Part shown: positions 49,716-59,331 of the stretch, in pieces
Layout: the number at the start of each line of letters is the position of its first letter
How positions within the stretch are numbered: position 1 is the stretch's first letter
Source: Strigamia acuminata
Lineage: Eukaryota > Arthropoda > Chilopoda > Geophilomorpha > Linotaeniidae
NCBI GenBank assembly: GCA_949358305.1
Contig: CASHSZ010000084.1
Span: forward strand, 1 to 64,000
DNA length: 64,000 bases
Direction of reading: 5' to 3'
Notes under the pieces: generated by a model
Told to the model about the DNA's origin: nothing
Seen by the model: only the letters and a program-made list of their open reading frames with translations
Database searches by the model: none
Position numbers and translations under genes: made by a program

Positions 49716-49820
49716 ATCCGCTAAAATGAGTTTGGATGCAAGAAGCAATACAAATGAATATAAACACTAGGACAAACGCCAGATTCACAAAGGTTGAAAT
49801 CCGAATTTTCCGCTAAGGGA

Positions 49821-49853
49821 TAATGTGCACGTACATCATGTACGTGCACATTA
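49821..49853. repeat. Perfect 16-bp palindrome with one-base spacer
   Basis: TAATGTGCACGTACAT, C, then its exact complement. Could form a cruciform or an RNA hairpin. No gene nearby explains it. Confidence 0.85.
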
Positions 49854-51497
49854 CGTGACATATCAGCACATTACATAACTTTTTTCATTATAAAATCGAT
49901 ACGGTATTGTTTTATGTCCGCACCATTCAGTGATTTTTCTCTATACGAAACACATTGCTTTGTCCGGAGTCCGAAACAGAGAGCTGTCTGGACTGCGAAG
50001 CAAATATGCCATTGCTGACTATTGTTTGGGACCGGGTGGGTCCCTGCTAACTAGTCCGGACGGCGCTAGGTCTGGGCTACACAGAGTACGTTTTACTATA
50101 AACACAACCGATTGACGAGAAATATCGACTTCAATCCAATTCGAGTCGGATAGATAGAAAATATATTTTGGGTGAAAGATTTGATTTTGCGGTAAAATGA
50201 AGGTCTGGAATAAATTAAATTATATTAAATTAACCCAGTGGAATGGAAACGGAAAACACAAACGATCTTACTGCTCGATCCACTTTGAATTTGGGCACGA
50301 CGTGAGTTGAAAACCATAAAAACAACCTATCCTCTGAAGAATATGGTTCATCAACTGTAACAATTCAGAAGTGAGTGAAAAACAATAATAGTTTCTTGTA
50401 CATTAAACCCAATTCTATTTTTAAAGGCTTTTATTTAACTTGACATGACTGTGTGTTTTGAGGGTATGACGGTACGCCATAGGGTGGAATCTCATACACC
50501 CTGTGAGATTCCCCTTGGGAGTCAGCTGGAATCTGGAATCTGGAATCTCTTTCAATCCTAATTGATTCCAATTTAACTCACCAGGGTTTGTACGTGGAGA
50601 ACTGAATCCAACTGAATTTGCAAGTTTTTTTATTCGAAAATACAAAATACAAAAGTGCAGTGACAAGTGAGCGGGTTTTCATCAAATTCCAAAAGACAAT
50701 AATAGAAAAAGCCAAAGTGAATTGATGAAAAACTAAATTGTTGTTTTTATCATATTGTAATTGTTATTACATGCTCTCTCTCAGCTTTCCTGTTGTACGT
50801 CGTCAGTTCAAATTTTCTCTCCTTTTCACATTTTACATCGTTATCTTACTTGTTTAATCCAAAATTCAGCTTAAACCTGCTAACTTGTCAACTGATGACG
50901 TCATGCTTTGGATTTGGGGCCACTGGTTTTGTCGCGCGTATTGTAATTGTTGTTACATATCATAACTACAACAATTTAGTTCTTCATCAATTAACTTTGG
51001 GTTTTATAACGTACGTAATGGGTTACGAATCTGGATCGCTATAGAATAAAGAATGTTCACTCTCAAGATTTTAGCAAAAGTACATTGTTAAGTGTTCACC
51101 AAGATGGCGGGACACTACAGGTTTTTAAATCACTCATTGCACTTGACCTTTAAATTTGAAGGAAAATTATTTCCATTAACTCTATGAATTTTTAGAAATT
51201 CGGCTTTTTTGGTGTCTAGGAATTATTTAACGATCTAGAACCAATCATCTATTTATTTATCCAGGTACACAGCCTTTTTTTTCTACATTTTTTACAAGGT
51301 TTTTTCTGCAACTTATCTAGCATGTAAAAACAGAATTAGGTCTACTGTATTTGTTTCTACCTCTTTTATGCTTTCTGCAGACTCCAAATACTGTTGAAAC
51401 ACATGTGCTGTTGAACTACAAAAAAATCTTGTAAGTGAAAAGCAATCCTACAATCAATCTACAAAATTGCAAAATTAAAAAAGAATACACTAAAATG
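49854..51497. other. Intergenic or intronic stretch
   Basis: No recognised gene. The block TTTAAAGGCTTTTATTTAACTTGAC...TGTGTGT at about 50424 also occurs at about 56677, so both belong to an interspersed repeat. Confidence 0.4.
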
Positions 51498-51680
51498 TGT
51501 AATGTTTGTCAAAACGATTCAGTCGAAAACACAATGTTGAACAAATAAAGAAGTTGAACTTTACTTCGTGAAAATACAGGTCGAACTGCCGTTCGAAAAC
51601 TTTAAACAATACTAGAGCGCGTGGCGCGTGACACACACGATTTCAATACGTTAAACAAATGTAACAACTTAAAACTAACA
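51498..51680 (-). repeat. 3' LTR of the copia element
   Basis: TGTAATGTTTGT...AAAACTAACA, 183 bp, matching 56054-56236 with one substitution. Confidence 0.93.
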
Positions 51681-51709
51681 ATACTCCGCCTGAAAGCGTC
51701 TGTGTTAAT

Positions 51710-53206
51710 TCAATCGCGCTCTTCTAGGATTTTCTCTTCTATCGGTCTCAATCCCAGCAGTGGGCGGAACTTCTCGAATTTATTCCGCTGTAGAGGCTTC
51801 GTGAATATGTCTGCCTCGTTGTCGTCTGTCGCAATATAGTCCAATTTCACAATCTTCTTTTTGACTTGATCACGTACAAAGTGAAATTGAAGATCTATAT
51901 GCTTCGTTCGTCGTTTTTCAACATTATTTTCGGCAAAAGCTTTCGCTGGTTTGTTGTCGCAAAATAACGTTGTTGTGCTGTCCCCAATAAACTGTTTCAT
52001 GCCAATTTCTTCAAGTAATCGGCGTATCCATATGACATCTTTGGCGCAGTTTGCCATAGCAACGTACTCCGCCTCCATCGTTGATGTGGCGACGATCGTC
52101 TGCTTTTTGCTTTGCCAACTAATTGCATTTTCGCCAATTTTCAATAATGTCCCCGAGCATGATTTTCGAGTTTCTTTGCAATTAGCCCAATCAGCGTCGG
52201 CGTAGGCTTTCAAGATCCCATGTTGCTTTTCATAATGCAATCCATAATTCGCCGTTCCTGCCAAATACTTTAATATTCGTTTGGCTTTCTTCCAATGCAC
52301 AATTTTCGGTTTCGTGTTGTATTTTGCTAAAAAATTGACTCCAAAAGCAATGTCCGGTCGTGTACAATTTGCAATGTACGATAAACATCCTATGAGTTCT
52401 CGATAAGGACATCCTGTTGCATCTGGGCTTTCTTCTTCCGTTTTGTCATCTTTTTGCTGTGCTTCCATCGGAGTAGAAATTGATTTGGCATCTTCCATTC
52501 CAAATTTTTCAACAACTTTGACAATATACTTCTCTTGTGTTAAGTAATGACTTCTGGTTGAGTTTTTGCCAAATTCGATTCCTAGCATATATTTCAATTC
52601 TCCGAGTTCTTTGATGTCGAAACACGATTTGAGCTTTTTCTTCATTTTCTTGACCATTTTCTTGGTCTGACCGGCGACAACCATATCGTCCACGTAGACG
52701 CCGATGATTCCCATTTTGTTACCGATCTTGATCCAATAAACGCATGAATCTGCTCCGCATCTCTTGAATCCGACTTTTTCGAGTTCTTCATTTAACTTTT
52801 CGTTCCAGGTTCTTCCTGATTGCTTTAACCCGTATAATGATTTAATTAAATGACACACCTTTCTGTCCATGTTTTCACCTTCCAGTCCTTCTGGTATCTG
52901 CATATATACCTGTTCTTCTAGAACTCCATACAGGTATGCAGTTGTGACATCTAATTGCTCCAATTCCCATCCAAGCATTACCGCTACTGCCAAGATTGTT
53001 TGAATTGTTTCGATCCCTGCCACTGGTGAATACGTGTCGGTGTAATCTTCTCCATATCTTTGGGTAAATCCCTTGGCCACCAATCGAGCCTTGTACCGTT
53101 CAATCGATCCATCTGCATGTCGCTTGATCCGAAAGATCCATTTGCATCCAATTGCTGTTTTGCTCTCTGGTAATTTTGTAATTTGCCAAGTTCCGTTCTT
53201 TTTCAA
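51710..53206 (-). CDS. pol: Copia reverse transcriptase and RNase H, downstream of an in-frame TAG
   Basis: RT blocks are NGTWQITKLPESKTAIGCKW, ARLVAKGFTQRYGEDYTDTY, LDVTTAYLYG and IIGVYVDDMVVAG (catalytic YVDD). RNase H shows KAYADADWA, STMEAEYVAM and IDLQFHFVRD. The frame is identical to that of the upstream ORF, and codons between TAG (53239-53237) and this start read as normal copia sequence (KEAIANELGSLKKNGTW). The split is therefore a stop codon inside one polyprotein, not two genes. Confidence 0.93.
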   Translation of the reverse strand: MKKNGTWQITKLPESKTAIGCKWIFRIKRHADGSIERYKARLVAKGFTQRYGEDYTDTYSPVAGIETIQTILAVAVMLGWELEQLDVTTAYLYGVLEEQVYMQIPEGLEGENMDRKVCHLIKSLYGLKQSGRTWNEKLNEELEKVGFKRCGADSCVYWIKIGNKMGIIGVYVDDMVVAGQTKKMVKKMKKKLKSCFDIKELGELKYMLGIEFGKNSTRSHYLTQEKYIVKVVEKFGMEDAKSISTPMEAQQKDDKTEEESPDATGCPYRELIGCLSYIANCTRPDIAFGVNFLAKYNTKPKIVHWKKAKRILKYLAGTANYGLHYEKQHGILKAYADADWANCKETRKSCSGTLLKIGENAISWQSKKQTIVATSTMEAEYVAMANCAKDVIWIRRLLEEIGMKQFIGDSTTTLFCDNKPAKAFAENNVEKRRTKHIDLQFHFVRDQVKKKIVKLDYIATDDNEADIFTKPLQRNKFEKFRPLLGLRPIEEKILEERD

Positions 53207-53236
53207 ACTTCCAAGTTCATTTGCAATTGCTTCTTT

Positions 53237-55654
53237 CTATTTTTTGGAATCTTTGCCGCTAATTGCTTCGTTGTATGTACTTGGTTCCTCGTAATCGCAA
53301 ATCATTGCACTTGCTGCAATTTCATCGATTTCGTCATCCGAAGATTCCTCATCATCAGCTTGCGGTTGACCTTCGTCTTGTCGTTGATCCGGTTGATCCT
53401 CGTTGCTACGCAACTTCATTTGCGTTGGCTCATAAACCTTTTTGACTGCATTTTCCTTTTTCGGACGTCCACACTTTTTCTTCGCAATTTCCGGTTTTGG
53501 TTCAACAACCTTCAATTTCTCCGCCTCGAAGAATAGTGTCGTAACTTCTTCTTGCGTGCCTTCGGTTGTTTTGTCGTATTCCGAACCCAATTCGTCTTCT
53601 TTGAAGACTGCGTCGCGTGAAGTCACAATTGTCTGTTTTTCTGGACACCAAAAACGGTAAGTTTTCTCTCCAAGCGTGTATCCAATAAAAATGCATTGTA
53701 GTCCTCGTTTGTCCAGCTTCTTTCTCTTTTGTGAAGGGATGTGGACCACTGCCTTGCAGCCGAATGCTCGTAGATATCCCACTGATGGCTTTCGATTATG
53801 CCAAATTTCGTATGGCGTTTTTCCTGTTGTCGTTGTGACTGATCTGTTGCATATGTACGCGGCTGTATACACCGCTTCGGCCCAAAAACAAGCACTTAGC
53901 TTTGCTCCGATTAAACAAGATCTCACCAGGTTCATCAGCGTTCTATTCATTCTCTCCGCGACCCCGTTCTGCTGTGGCGTGAATGTTGCCGTTCGTTGAT
54001 GCAAAATTCCTTTCTCGGCCAGAAAATCCTTGAATTCTTCGTTACAATACTCTAATCCGTTGTCCGTTCTCAGAGTCTTGACTTTCTTATTCGTAGCATT
54101 TTCGTTCTTTGCCAAGTATTCCTTGAATTTGCTCAGCGCCTCCGATTTGTGTCGCATAAAATATACTTCAGTTTTCCGGGATTTATCGTCTATGAACGTA
54201 ATATAAAATCGTTTCCCACCTTTGCTCTCTGTTGAGAATGGTCCGGCGACATCTGAATGTATAAGTCCCAATATTTCGTCTGCAAGTTTTGTTTCTGACT
54301 TCTTAAATGGCTGGCGCGTCGACTTTCCCTGCATGCAACTGTCACATTTTTGTGATGACGCTTTGTCCAATTGCATCCTGTTGACCAAATTTTCCTTTGC
54401 CATTTTCTCGAGACTTGAAGTTGAGACGTGCATGAATTTGCGATGCCACGTTTCCGTGCTGACTTGCTCGCTTGCCGATGTCAAACCATACTTGGTCATC
54501 TCTTGTATCGGGTACATGCCGTTTCTCCGTGTAGATCTCAAAACTTCTACGTCTTCTTCGTCCAAAACTCTACAAACTCCTTTCTTGAAGATTAACGTAT
54601 ATCCTCTTTCTTCCAGTTGCGAAACGGATAGAAGGTTCATTGCTACGTCTGGAATGTACAACACTTGTGATAAAATCGCTGAAGTTTGACCCCCGTTGTG
54701 TTCAAAAATCAAGTCTATATCTCCTTGTGCTTTCGTTTCAACTTTAGTTCCATTTGCAATCGTTATCTTGTCCGTCTTTGTCGACTTCAAATTTTGGAAT
54801 TTTTCCTTGTGGCTGGATATATGGTGCGTTGCACCTGAATCGAGATACCATGTCCCTGACGATCCTACGGTAATTACGTACGCTGACATCATCTTCTTTT
54901 TGGACTCTGTCGATTCCTTCTTGCCACTTGACTGCCTTTCCTTCTTTGGTTTGTTGCAGTCTCTCGCAAAATGCCAAAACTTGCCGCAATTGTAGCATTT
55001 TACGTTCTTTGTTGACTTCTGCTTCTGTGCCGGTAACGATGTATTCTCGCTTCTCGTTGTCGCTTTGTTGCGACGGGCCGATTCCGACAACAACATCTCC
55101 TTCACTTTCTTTGCCGTGAAGTCTGCTGCCGCTATTGTGTGCACCGACATGATGAGTGATTCGTACTCTTCCCCAAGTCCGCACAACAATGCCCACGCGA
55201 GTTCCTTGTCCGACATCGTTTCTCCCGCATTCGTCAACCGCTCTGCACATGCCGAAACTTGTGATATATACGTCTCCATGGCCGTATCCGACTTCTTCTC
55301 GGTGGTGTACAACTCTTTTCTCAGCTGCACAACTCTCAATGTATTTGTCGGTTCATACGTGTCCTTCAGTATATCCCACGCTTCCTTTGGTGTTTTCAAA
55401 CCACGAATGTGCTGTTGCTGTTCGCTCTTGATGGTCAGGTCAATAATTGCAAAAGCCTTGCTTTGCAGTTCTGCCAACTTAGTCACGTCTTTTTCCGTGG
55501 TTGATCCATCAACTACTGCAAACAGTCCTTTTTCTTTTAACACCAACTTGGTATTAAACGCCCATGACGCGTAGTTCAAGCTATTCAGCTTCTCGATGCC
55601 AAATGCTGTCGTCCCTGCTGACGATGACGAGGTTGCTGTGATCGAATCGGTCAT
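53237..55654 (-). CDS. gag-pol: Copia gag, protease and integrase (805 codons, ends at in-frame TAG)
   Basis: ATG at 55654. Gag covers about 1-220 (LNYASWAFNTKLVLKEKGLF), the zinc knuckle is CYNCGKFWHFARDC, and the protease has TWYLDSGATHHIS. Integrase has an HHCC region (WHRKFMHVS...CDSCMQGK), D in HSDVAGPF, D in LRTDNGLEY and E in NGVAERMNRT. It ends GKDSKK then TAG. In related copia elements the next residue is usually Trp (KKWxEAI), so TGG to TAG by one transition is the simplest explanation. Confidence 0.94.
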   Translation of the reverse strand: MTDSITATSSSSAGTTAFGIEKLNSLNYASWAFNTKLVLKEKGLFAVVDGSTTEKDVTKLAELQSKAFAIIDLTIKSEQQQHIRGLKTPKEAWDILKDTYEPTNTLRVVQLRKELYTTEKKSDTAMETYISQVSACAERLTNAGETMSDKELAWALLCGLGEEYESLIMSVHTIAAADFTAKKVKEMLLSESARRNKATTRSENTSLPAQKQKSTKNVKCYNCGKFWHFARDCNKPKKERQSSGKKESTESKKKMMSAYVITVGSSGTWYLDSGATHHISSHKEKFQNLKSTKTDKITIANGTKVETKAQGDIDLIFEHNGGQTSAILSQVLYIPDVAMNLLSVSQLEERGYTLIFKKGVCRVLDEEDVEVLRSTRRNGMYPIQEMTKYGLTSASEQVSTETWHRKFMHVSTSSLEKMAKENLVNRMQLDKASSQKCDSCMQGKSTRQPFKKSETKLADEILGLIHSDVAGPFSTESKGGKRFYITFIDDKSRKTEVYFMRHKSEALSKFKEYLAKNENATNKKVKTLRTDNGLEYCNEEFKDFLAEKGILHQRTATFTPQQNGVAERMNRTLMNLVRSCLIGAKLSACFWAEAVYTAAYICNRSVTTTTGKTPYEIWHNRKPSVGYLRAFGCKAVVHIPSQKRKKLDKRGLQCIFIGYTLGEKTYRFWCPEKQTIVTSRDAVFKEDELGSEYDKTTEGTQEEVTTLFFEAEKLKVVEPKPEIAKKKCGRPKKENAVKKVYEPTQMKLRSNEDQPDQRQDEGQPQADDEESSDDEIDEIAASAMICDYEEPSTYNEAISGKDSKK

Positions 55655-56053
55655 TGTTGAAAATTTTCACTCTTATAACGATTGGTTTCAATGTCTCGTT
55701 TGCTGACAATATGGCGTAATTTTTTTTTCACGCACTGCAAATTTGACATGTTCGAAAGATGAAAACGTTTTGTTTTTAACCCTAATTCAAATTCAAAGTT
55801 CCTTTTTAGTCTCACGAAACTAAAAAAAACGATGAATCACTGTCGGAATCCAATCCACTGATCTGCACTTTGCTTATAGTTCAGTTTTGTTAGGCTTAAC
55901 CCCGTTAGGCTTAACTTTTCTGGTTCCCGTCGTCACGTTCGTTCGACGTTCGAATTCGCACTTGTAGATTCGAAAAAATGTCCAAAATTTACTCACACAA
56001 CACTCAGAGTCCCGATGAACATGTTTGCTGTCGCACTGGAGCCCATAACCATT

Positions 56054-56236
56054 TGTAATGTTTGTCAAAACGATTCAGTCGAAAACACAATGTTGAACAA
56101 ATAAAGAAGTTGAACTTTACTTCGTGAAAATACAGGTCGAACTGCCGTTCGAAAACTTTAAACAATACTAGAGCGCGCGGCGCGTGACACACACGATTTC
56201 AATACGTTAAACAAATGTAACAACTTAAAACTAACA
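56054..56236 (-). repeat. 5' LTR of the copia element
   Basis: 183 bp; adjoins the half-tRNA primer-binding site on the minus strand and is followed by the AAATG target duplication. Confidence 0.93.
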
Positions 56237-56291
56237 AAATGAAATCAGGATAAGCTTTGATTTGTTATCGTACACTAAAACATTTCTGTAA

Positions 56292-56554
56292 TACCGCCCC
56301 GTTTAATAGCCCGGGCGTTTAATTCTGTTTTTGACTCACTCCGCCCGGCGCCAATTTGAAAACCCGGTGCTTATTCGGGCGCGGCGCATACGCGAAAAAT
56401 GACTGATTTTTGGTGATAAATGGTGATTTTTCCGTTAAAATCACCAATTTTTTGCAAAAGTAGATGATTTTAACTGACCCGGCACTTATTCAGGGCCGGC
56501 GTCAATTTCCGAAATTGCCGCTTAAATGAATCCCGGCTATTAAATGGGGCGGTA
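56292..56554. mobile_element. ~263-bp MITE with TACCGCCCC termini
   Basis: TACCGCCCCGTTTAATAGCC at the left and GGCTATTAAATGGGGCGGTA at the right are inverted copies. GC-rich interior with further internal symmetry. No ORF. The target duplication is not clear. Confidence 0.7.
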
Positions 56555-56746
56555 CGGTATACATTTTTTTAACACGGCTCTCTTTGGATTTCTTAGTTGT
56601 AACAACCTATTCCATTTTTTCCACGTTTATCCCTGCAGAAGTCTACGACAGCAAATAGAATTAGTCGTGCGCTATTTTTAAAGGCTTTTATTTAACTTGA
56701 CTTGAACGTTTGTGTGTGTGTGTGGTTCAACTTCCGGTTTGTGTAA

Positions 56747-57084
56747 TGCTGGGCGCAGACATATCGCGATTTCGCGTCGCGTTGCGATTGTGTTACCATT
56801 GCGCATGTGCAGGTGACGTCATTTCCTTCGCGCCGGTTCGAAATCTACTTTGCGAAATAGTACTTGTCCCAAGTACTATTTCGCCCGCGATTCTTGTTGC
56901 AGCCAATCCCGTGAGCTGATTGAAATGACGTCATTTCATCAAAATTTTTGGTTGCTGTGTGAATTCTGTGGAATGACGTCATAAGTTTGAATTTGCAGAG
57001 CTGAAATAGCTACATGTGTGTAGCACTGCGCGCGATTCACAGTGCGATTTCGCTAGCGAAATCGCGATATGTCTGCGCCCAGCA
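56747..57084. mobile_element. 338-bp PIF/Harbinger-type MITE, TAA target duplication
   Basis: TGCTGGGCGCAGACATATCG and its complement form ~29-bp terminal inverted repeats flanked by TAA (56744-56746, 57085-57087). At 56852-56884 a separate perfect hairpin (GCGAAATAGTACTT, loop GTCCC) lies inside. Confidence 0.82.
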
Positions 57085-57177
57085 TAATTTTGCGTGTTTT
57101 TTCCAAAAATCAATTCAGCATAACAAAAAATTGGGATTTTGCTAGTATAGTGAAGCAAAATCTAGATTATACTAAGA

Positions 57178-57303
57178 AAAATAAATGTGCTAATTTAGGA
57201 ATTGTCTAATTTCTCCATTTTAACACAGAACTTTAAAGAAAAATCCATCGCCAGGTTACACTCTTACTCTGGGCTATGGACAGTACGAATCTTCAGTCTA
57301 ATT
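57178..57303. repeat. Left inverted terminal repeat of the DIRS element
   Basis: AAAATAAATGTGCTAATTTAGG...GACAGTACGAATCTTCAGTC is the complement of 61983-62107 with a few mismatches (for example CCATCGCC versus CCACCGCC). Confidence 0.9.
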
Positions 57304-57487
57304 ACGAAGGCAAATAAAACAAGGCATGTCAAGCAGAAAATTGTTTATTCAACCAAAACATACAGGGAGAATAAAACAAAACGGCAAAGATGATCTCGGC
57401 GGCGTCAATTTTCTGCAAGGGAGGGAAGAAACAATTAGTGCAAAATAAACAACATTGTATCCAGAAAAACTTGGGAGGGACCATTAG

Positions 57488-57584
57488 CACATTTATTTTC
57501 CTTAGTATAATCTAGATTTTGCTTCACTATACTAGCAAAATCCCAATTATACAACAGTGAAAATAAATGTGCTAATTTAGGAAT
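57488..57584. repeat. Internal complementary region of the DIRS element
   Basis: 57488-57544 is the complement of the left end (57131-57187 region); 57545-57584 is the complement of the right end (62086-62125 region). The join AAAATCCCAATTATACAAC reproduces the circle junction of the two termini, as expected if this region templates end joining during DIRS replication. The stop codon of the recombinase lies inside it. Confidence 0.88.
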
Positions 57585-59331
57585 GTTCGTAGCCCCTTAA
57601 CACAACAGAAGCAAACTCTTCCGATGCGGATTCGATCGGTCTGTTGTAGAATTTCTTGAAAACAGAGGCCGTCGACCAATCGGCGGCTTTGATAATGCAC
57701 TCTAAAGACACTCCTCTGCTAGCCGCGAAAGAAGTGGCTGCAGCCCTGGTCGAGTGGGCCGAGAAGATGGAGGTATCCACCCCCGCGTCTGAGAGGACGT
57801 CTTTAATCCATCTCGCGATGGTTGTAGAGGAAACCGGGGCAAACGGTGGAGAGCCAGAAAGGAACAGTTGCTTTGAACCACCCCTAAAAGGTGCGGAGAA
57901 GGCAAGGTAATGGCGCAAGGCAGTCACCGGACACAGGTCCTTGTCGTGGAATGCCGCGATGCGAAAGGGTGCCAGAGACGCGGACTTACGAGACCCGCAC
58001 AGGGGAACTACGCAAAAGGTGTCGAAAAACGAGATGTCTGCTGAGAGAAGACGAAGGTCGGCCGCTCTGCCCGCTAAGGCAAGAGCTAAAAGAGTGGCCA
58101 GTCGCTGATTTCTCGACAGCCCCGAAGGGTTAGGGACGGAAAAAAGGTGTTTGAGGTGTATCAAAACCGGGCCCACGTGCCAAATGTTAGAGTATTTCGG
58201 GACAGCAGGCCTAGAGAGGGATACGCCCCTCAGAATCCGGCGAATGACCAGATGGGAGCCAAAGTCCTCCCCCCCCCCCGACAGAGAGACCAATTGGGAA
58301 ATTGCCGACCTGTGACAATTGACCGAGCTGTAAGACCTGCCCTCACTGAAGAGCGAGCCCAAGAAGTTGGCTACGTCCATGGTAGCTGGTCGAATAGGGT
58401 CCACGCCGCGAGATTGCGCCCAAGTCCTCCAGTTGCCCCAGCAATTGGAGTAAGTCCTACAGGTGGAGCGTTTCCACGAGGCTCCCACCAATTGGGCAGC
58501 GTCTTCTGAAAGTCCGATCTCTCGCATTCTACCGAGGACAGTTTCCAGGCCGCCAGGCGGAGGGATCCATCCAGGATGAGCGGGTGACAGTTCCCTTCCG
58601 GATCTTTCAGAAGGTCGTCGAACAGGGGAAGCAGGAGAGATGGGGCCACCAATAGGGGCCAAATCGTCTGAAAAGATAAAAAGAGGTAAGACGAGGCAAA
58701 AACGAACAAAAGGGAAACGTACCGGAAACCAGCTCTGGCTGGGCCAAACCGGTGCCACTAGCAACAATCTAGTCGGAGACGGAGCAGATCTGACCCTGCT
58801 GATGCACGGGGAAATCAGGCAAAACGGGGGAAAAGCGTAATTCAGCGCAGGGCCCCAATCCTGGACCATGGCGTCGAAGGCAATGGCCTCCGGGTCCGGA
58901 CGCCAACTGAAGAACTCCTTCAGCTTGCGATTGCGGTAAGAGGCGAACAAGTCGCGAGAGAAGGGCCCAAGGGTCTGCTCCAGACAGTCGAAGACTGACC
59001 CATCCAAAGACCAATCCCCGCTATCAACGATCCCGCCCCTGGATGCGAAGTCCGCCGCAATATTGAACTTTCCCGGGATGTGCTCGGCCTGAATAGAGAG
59101 GTTCCTAGACATGGCCCAAGACCAGATGTCTTGAGCCACCGCCGTAAGGTCCGGAGACCGAGGACTCCCGAGGTGGTTAATCGCAGTGACCGCTGAAGTG
59201 TTGTCCAAGCGGATCTTAACAATCCCGTCTTTAAGGTCTGCGGCGAGGGCTTTGATGGCCCAGAAAGCAGCCAAGAGCTCTAACACATTAATGTGTTTGC
59301 TTAGTAAAAAGGAGGGCCACTTGCCTCCCAC
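57577..59331 (-). CDS. DIRS RNase H and tyrosine recombinase, with intron-like segment and frame changes
   Basis: RNase H is at the start (HINVLELLAAFWAIKALAAD, then RLDNTSAV). The tyrosine recombinase occupies the last ~250 codons (SWKRSTCRTYSNCWGNWRTW; catalytic block AHSTRAAATSF and ADWSTASVFKKFYNRP with the nucleophilic Tyr). Within 58668-58722 a GTACGT...TTTTCAG segment looks like an intron. After removing it the frame reads IWPLLVAPSLLLPLFDDLLK, as in other DIRS elements, but then needs a further frame change near 58540 to reach the recombinase. So either a small indel or unrecognised processing exists. RNase H frame also differs from RT frame near 59380. Confidence 0.85.
   Translation of the reverse strand: MGGKWPSFLLSKHINVLELLAAFWAIKALAADLKDGIVKIRLDNTSAVTAINHLGSPRSPDLTAVAQDIWSWAMSRNLSIQAEHIPGKFNIAADFASRGGIVDSGDWSLDGSVFDCLEQTLGPFSRDLFASYRNRKLKEFFSWRPDPEAIAFDAMVQDWGPALNYAFPPFCLISPCISRVRSAPSPTRLLLVAPVWPSQSWFPVRFPFVRFCLVLPLFIFSDDLAPIGGPISPASPVRRPSERSGRELSPAHPGWIPPPGGLETVLGRMREIGLSEDAAQLVGASWKRSTCRTYSNCWGNWRTWAQSRGVDPIRPATMDVANFLGSLFSEGRSYSSVNCHRSAISQLVSLSGGGEDFGSHLVIRRILRGVSLSRPAVPKYSNIWHVGPVLIHLKHLFSVPNPSGLSRNQRLATLLALALAGRAADLRLLSADISFFDTFCVVPLCGSRKSASLAPFRIAAFHDKDLCPVTALRHYLAFSAPFRGGSKQLFLSGSPPFAPVSSTTIARWIKDVLSDAGVDTSIFSAHSTRAAATSFAASRGVSLECIIKAADWSTASVFKKFYNRPIESASEEFASVVLRGYEHS
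58668..58722 (-). other. 55-nt intron-like segment in DIRS pol
   Basis: Donor CCG/GTACGT, pyrimidine-rich body, acceptor TTATCTTTTCAG. Splicing switches the frame to one with typical DIRS sequence (DDLLKDPEGNCHPL). Confidence 0.65.

Larger units (their letters stand above)
51498..56236 (-). mobile_element. Ty1/copia retrotransposon, nearly intact
   Basis: LTRs of 183 bp (51498-51680, 56054-56236) have a single visible difference (GAGCGCG(T/C)GGCGCG). AAATG flanks both ends (51493-51497, 56237-56241) as the target duplication. On the minus strand the primer-binding site GGTTATGGGCTCCAG (56050-56036) matches the half initiator-tRNA-Met priming known from Drosophila copia. GGCGGAGTAT before the 3' LTR is the copia-type polypurine tract. 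One frame covers gag to RNase H, broken by one TAG. Confidence 0.95.

Noticed and set aside
58371-58709. Separate gene in another frame of the DIRS recombinase
   Set aside because: It is the spliced or frame-changed continuation of the DIRS polyprotein, not an independent ORF.
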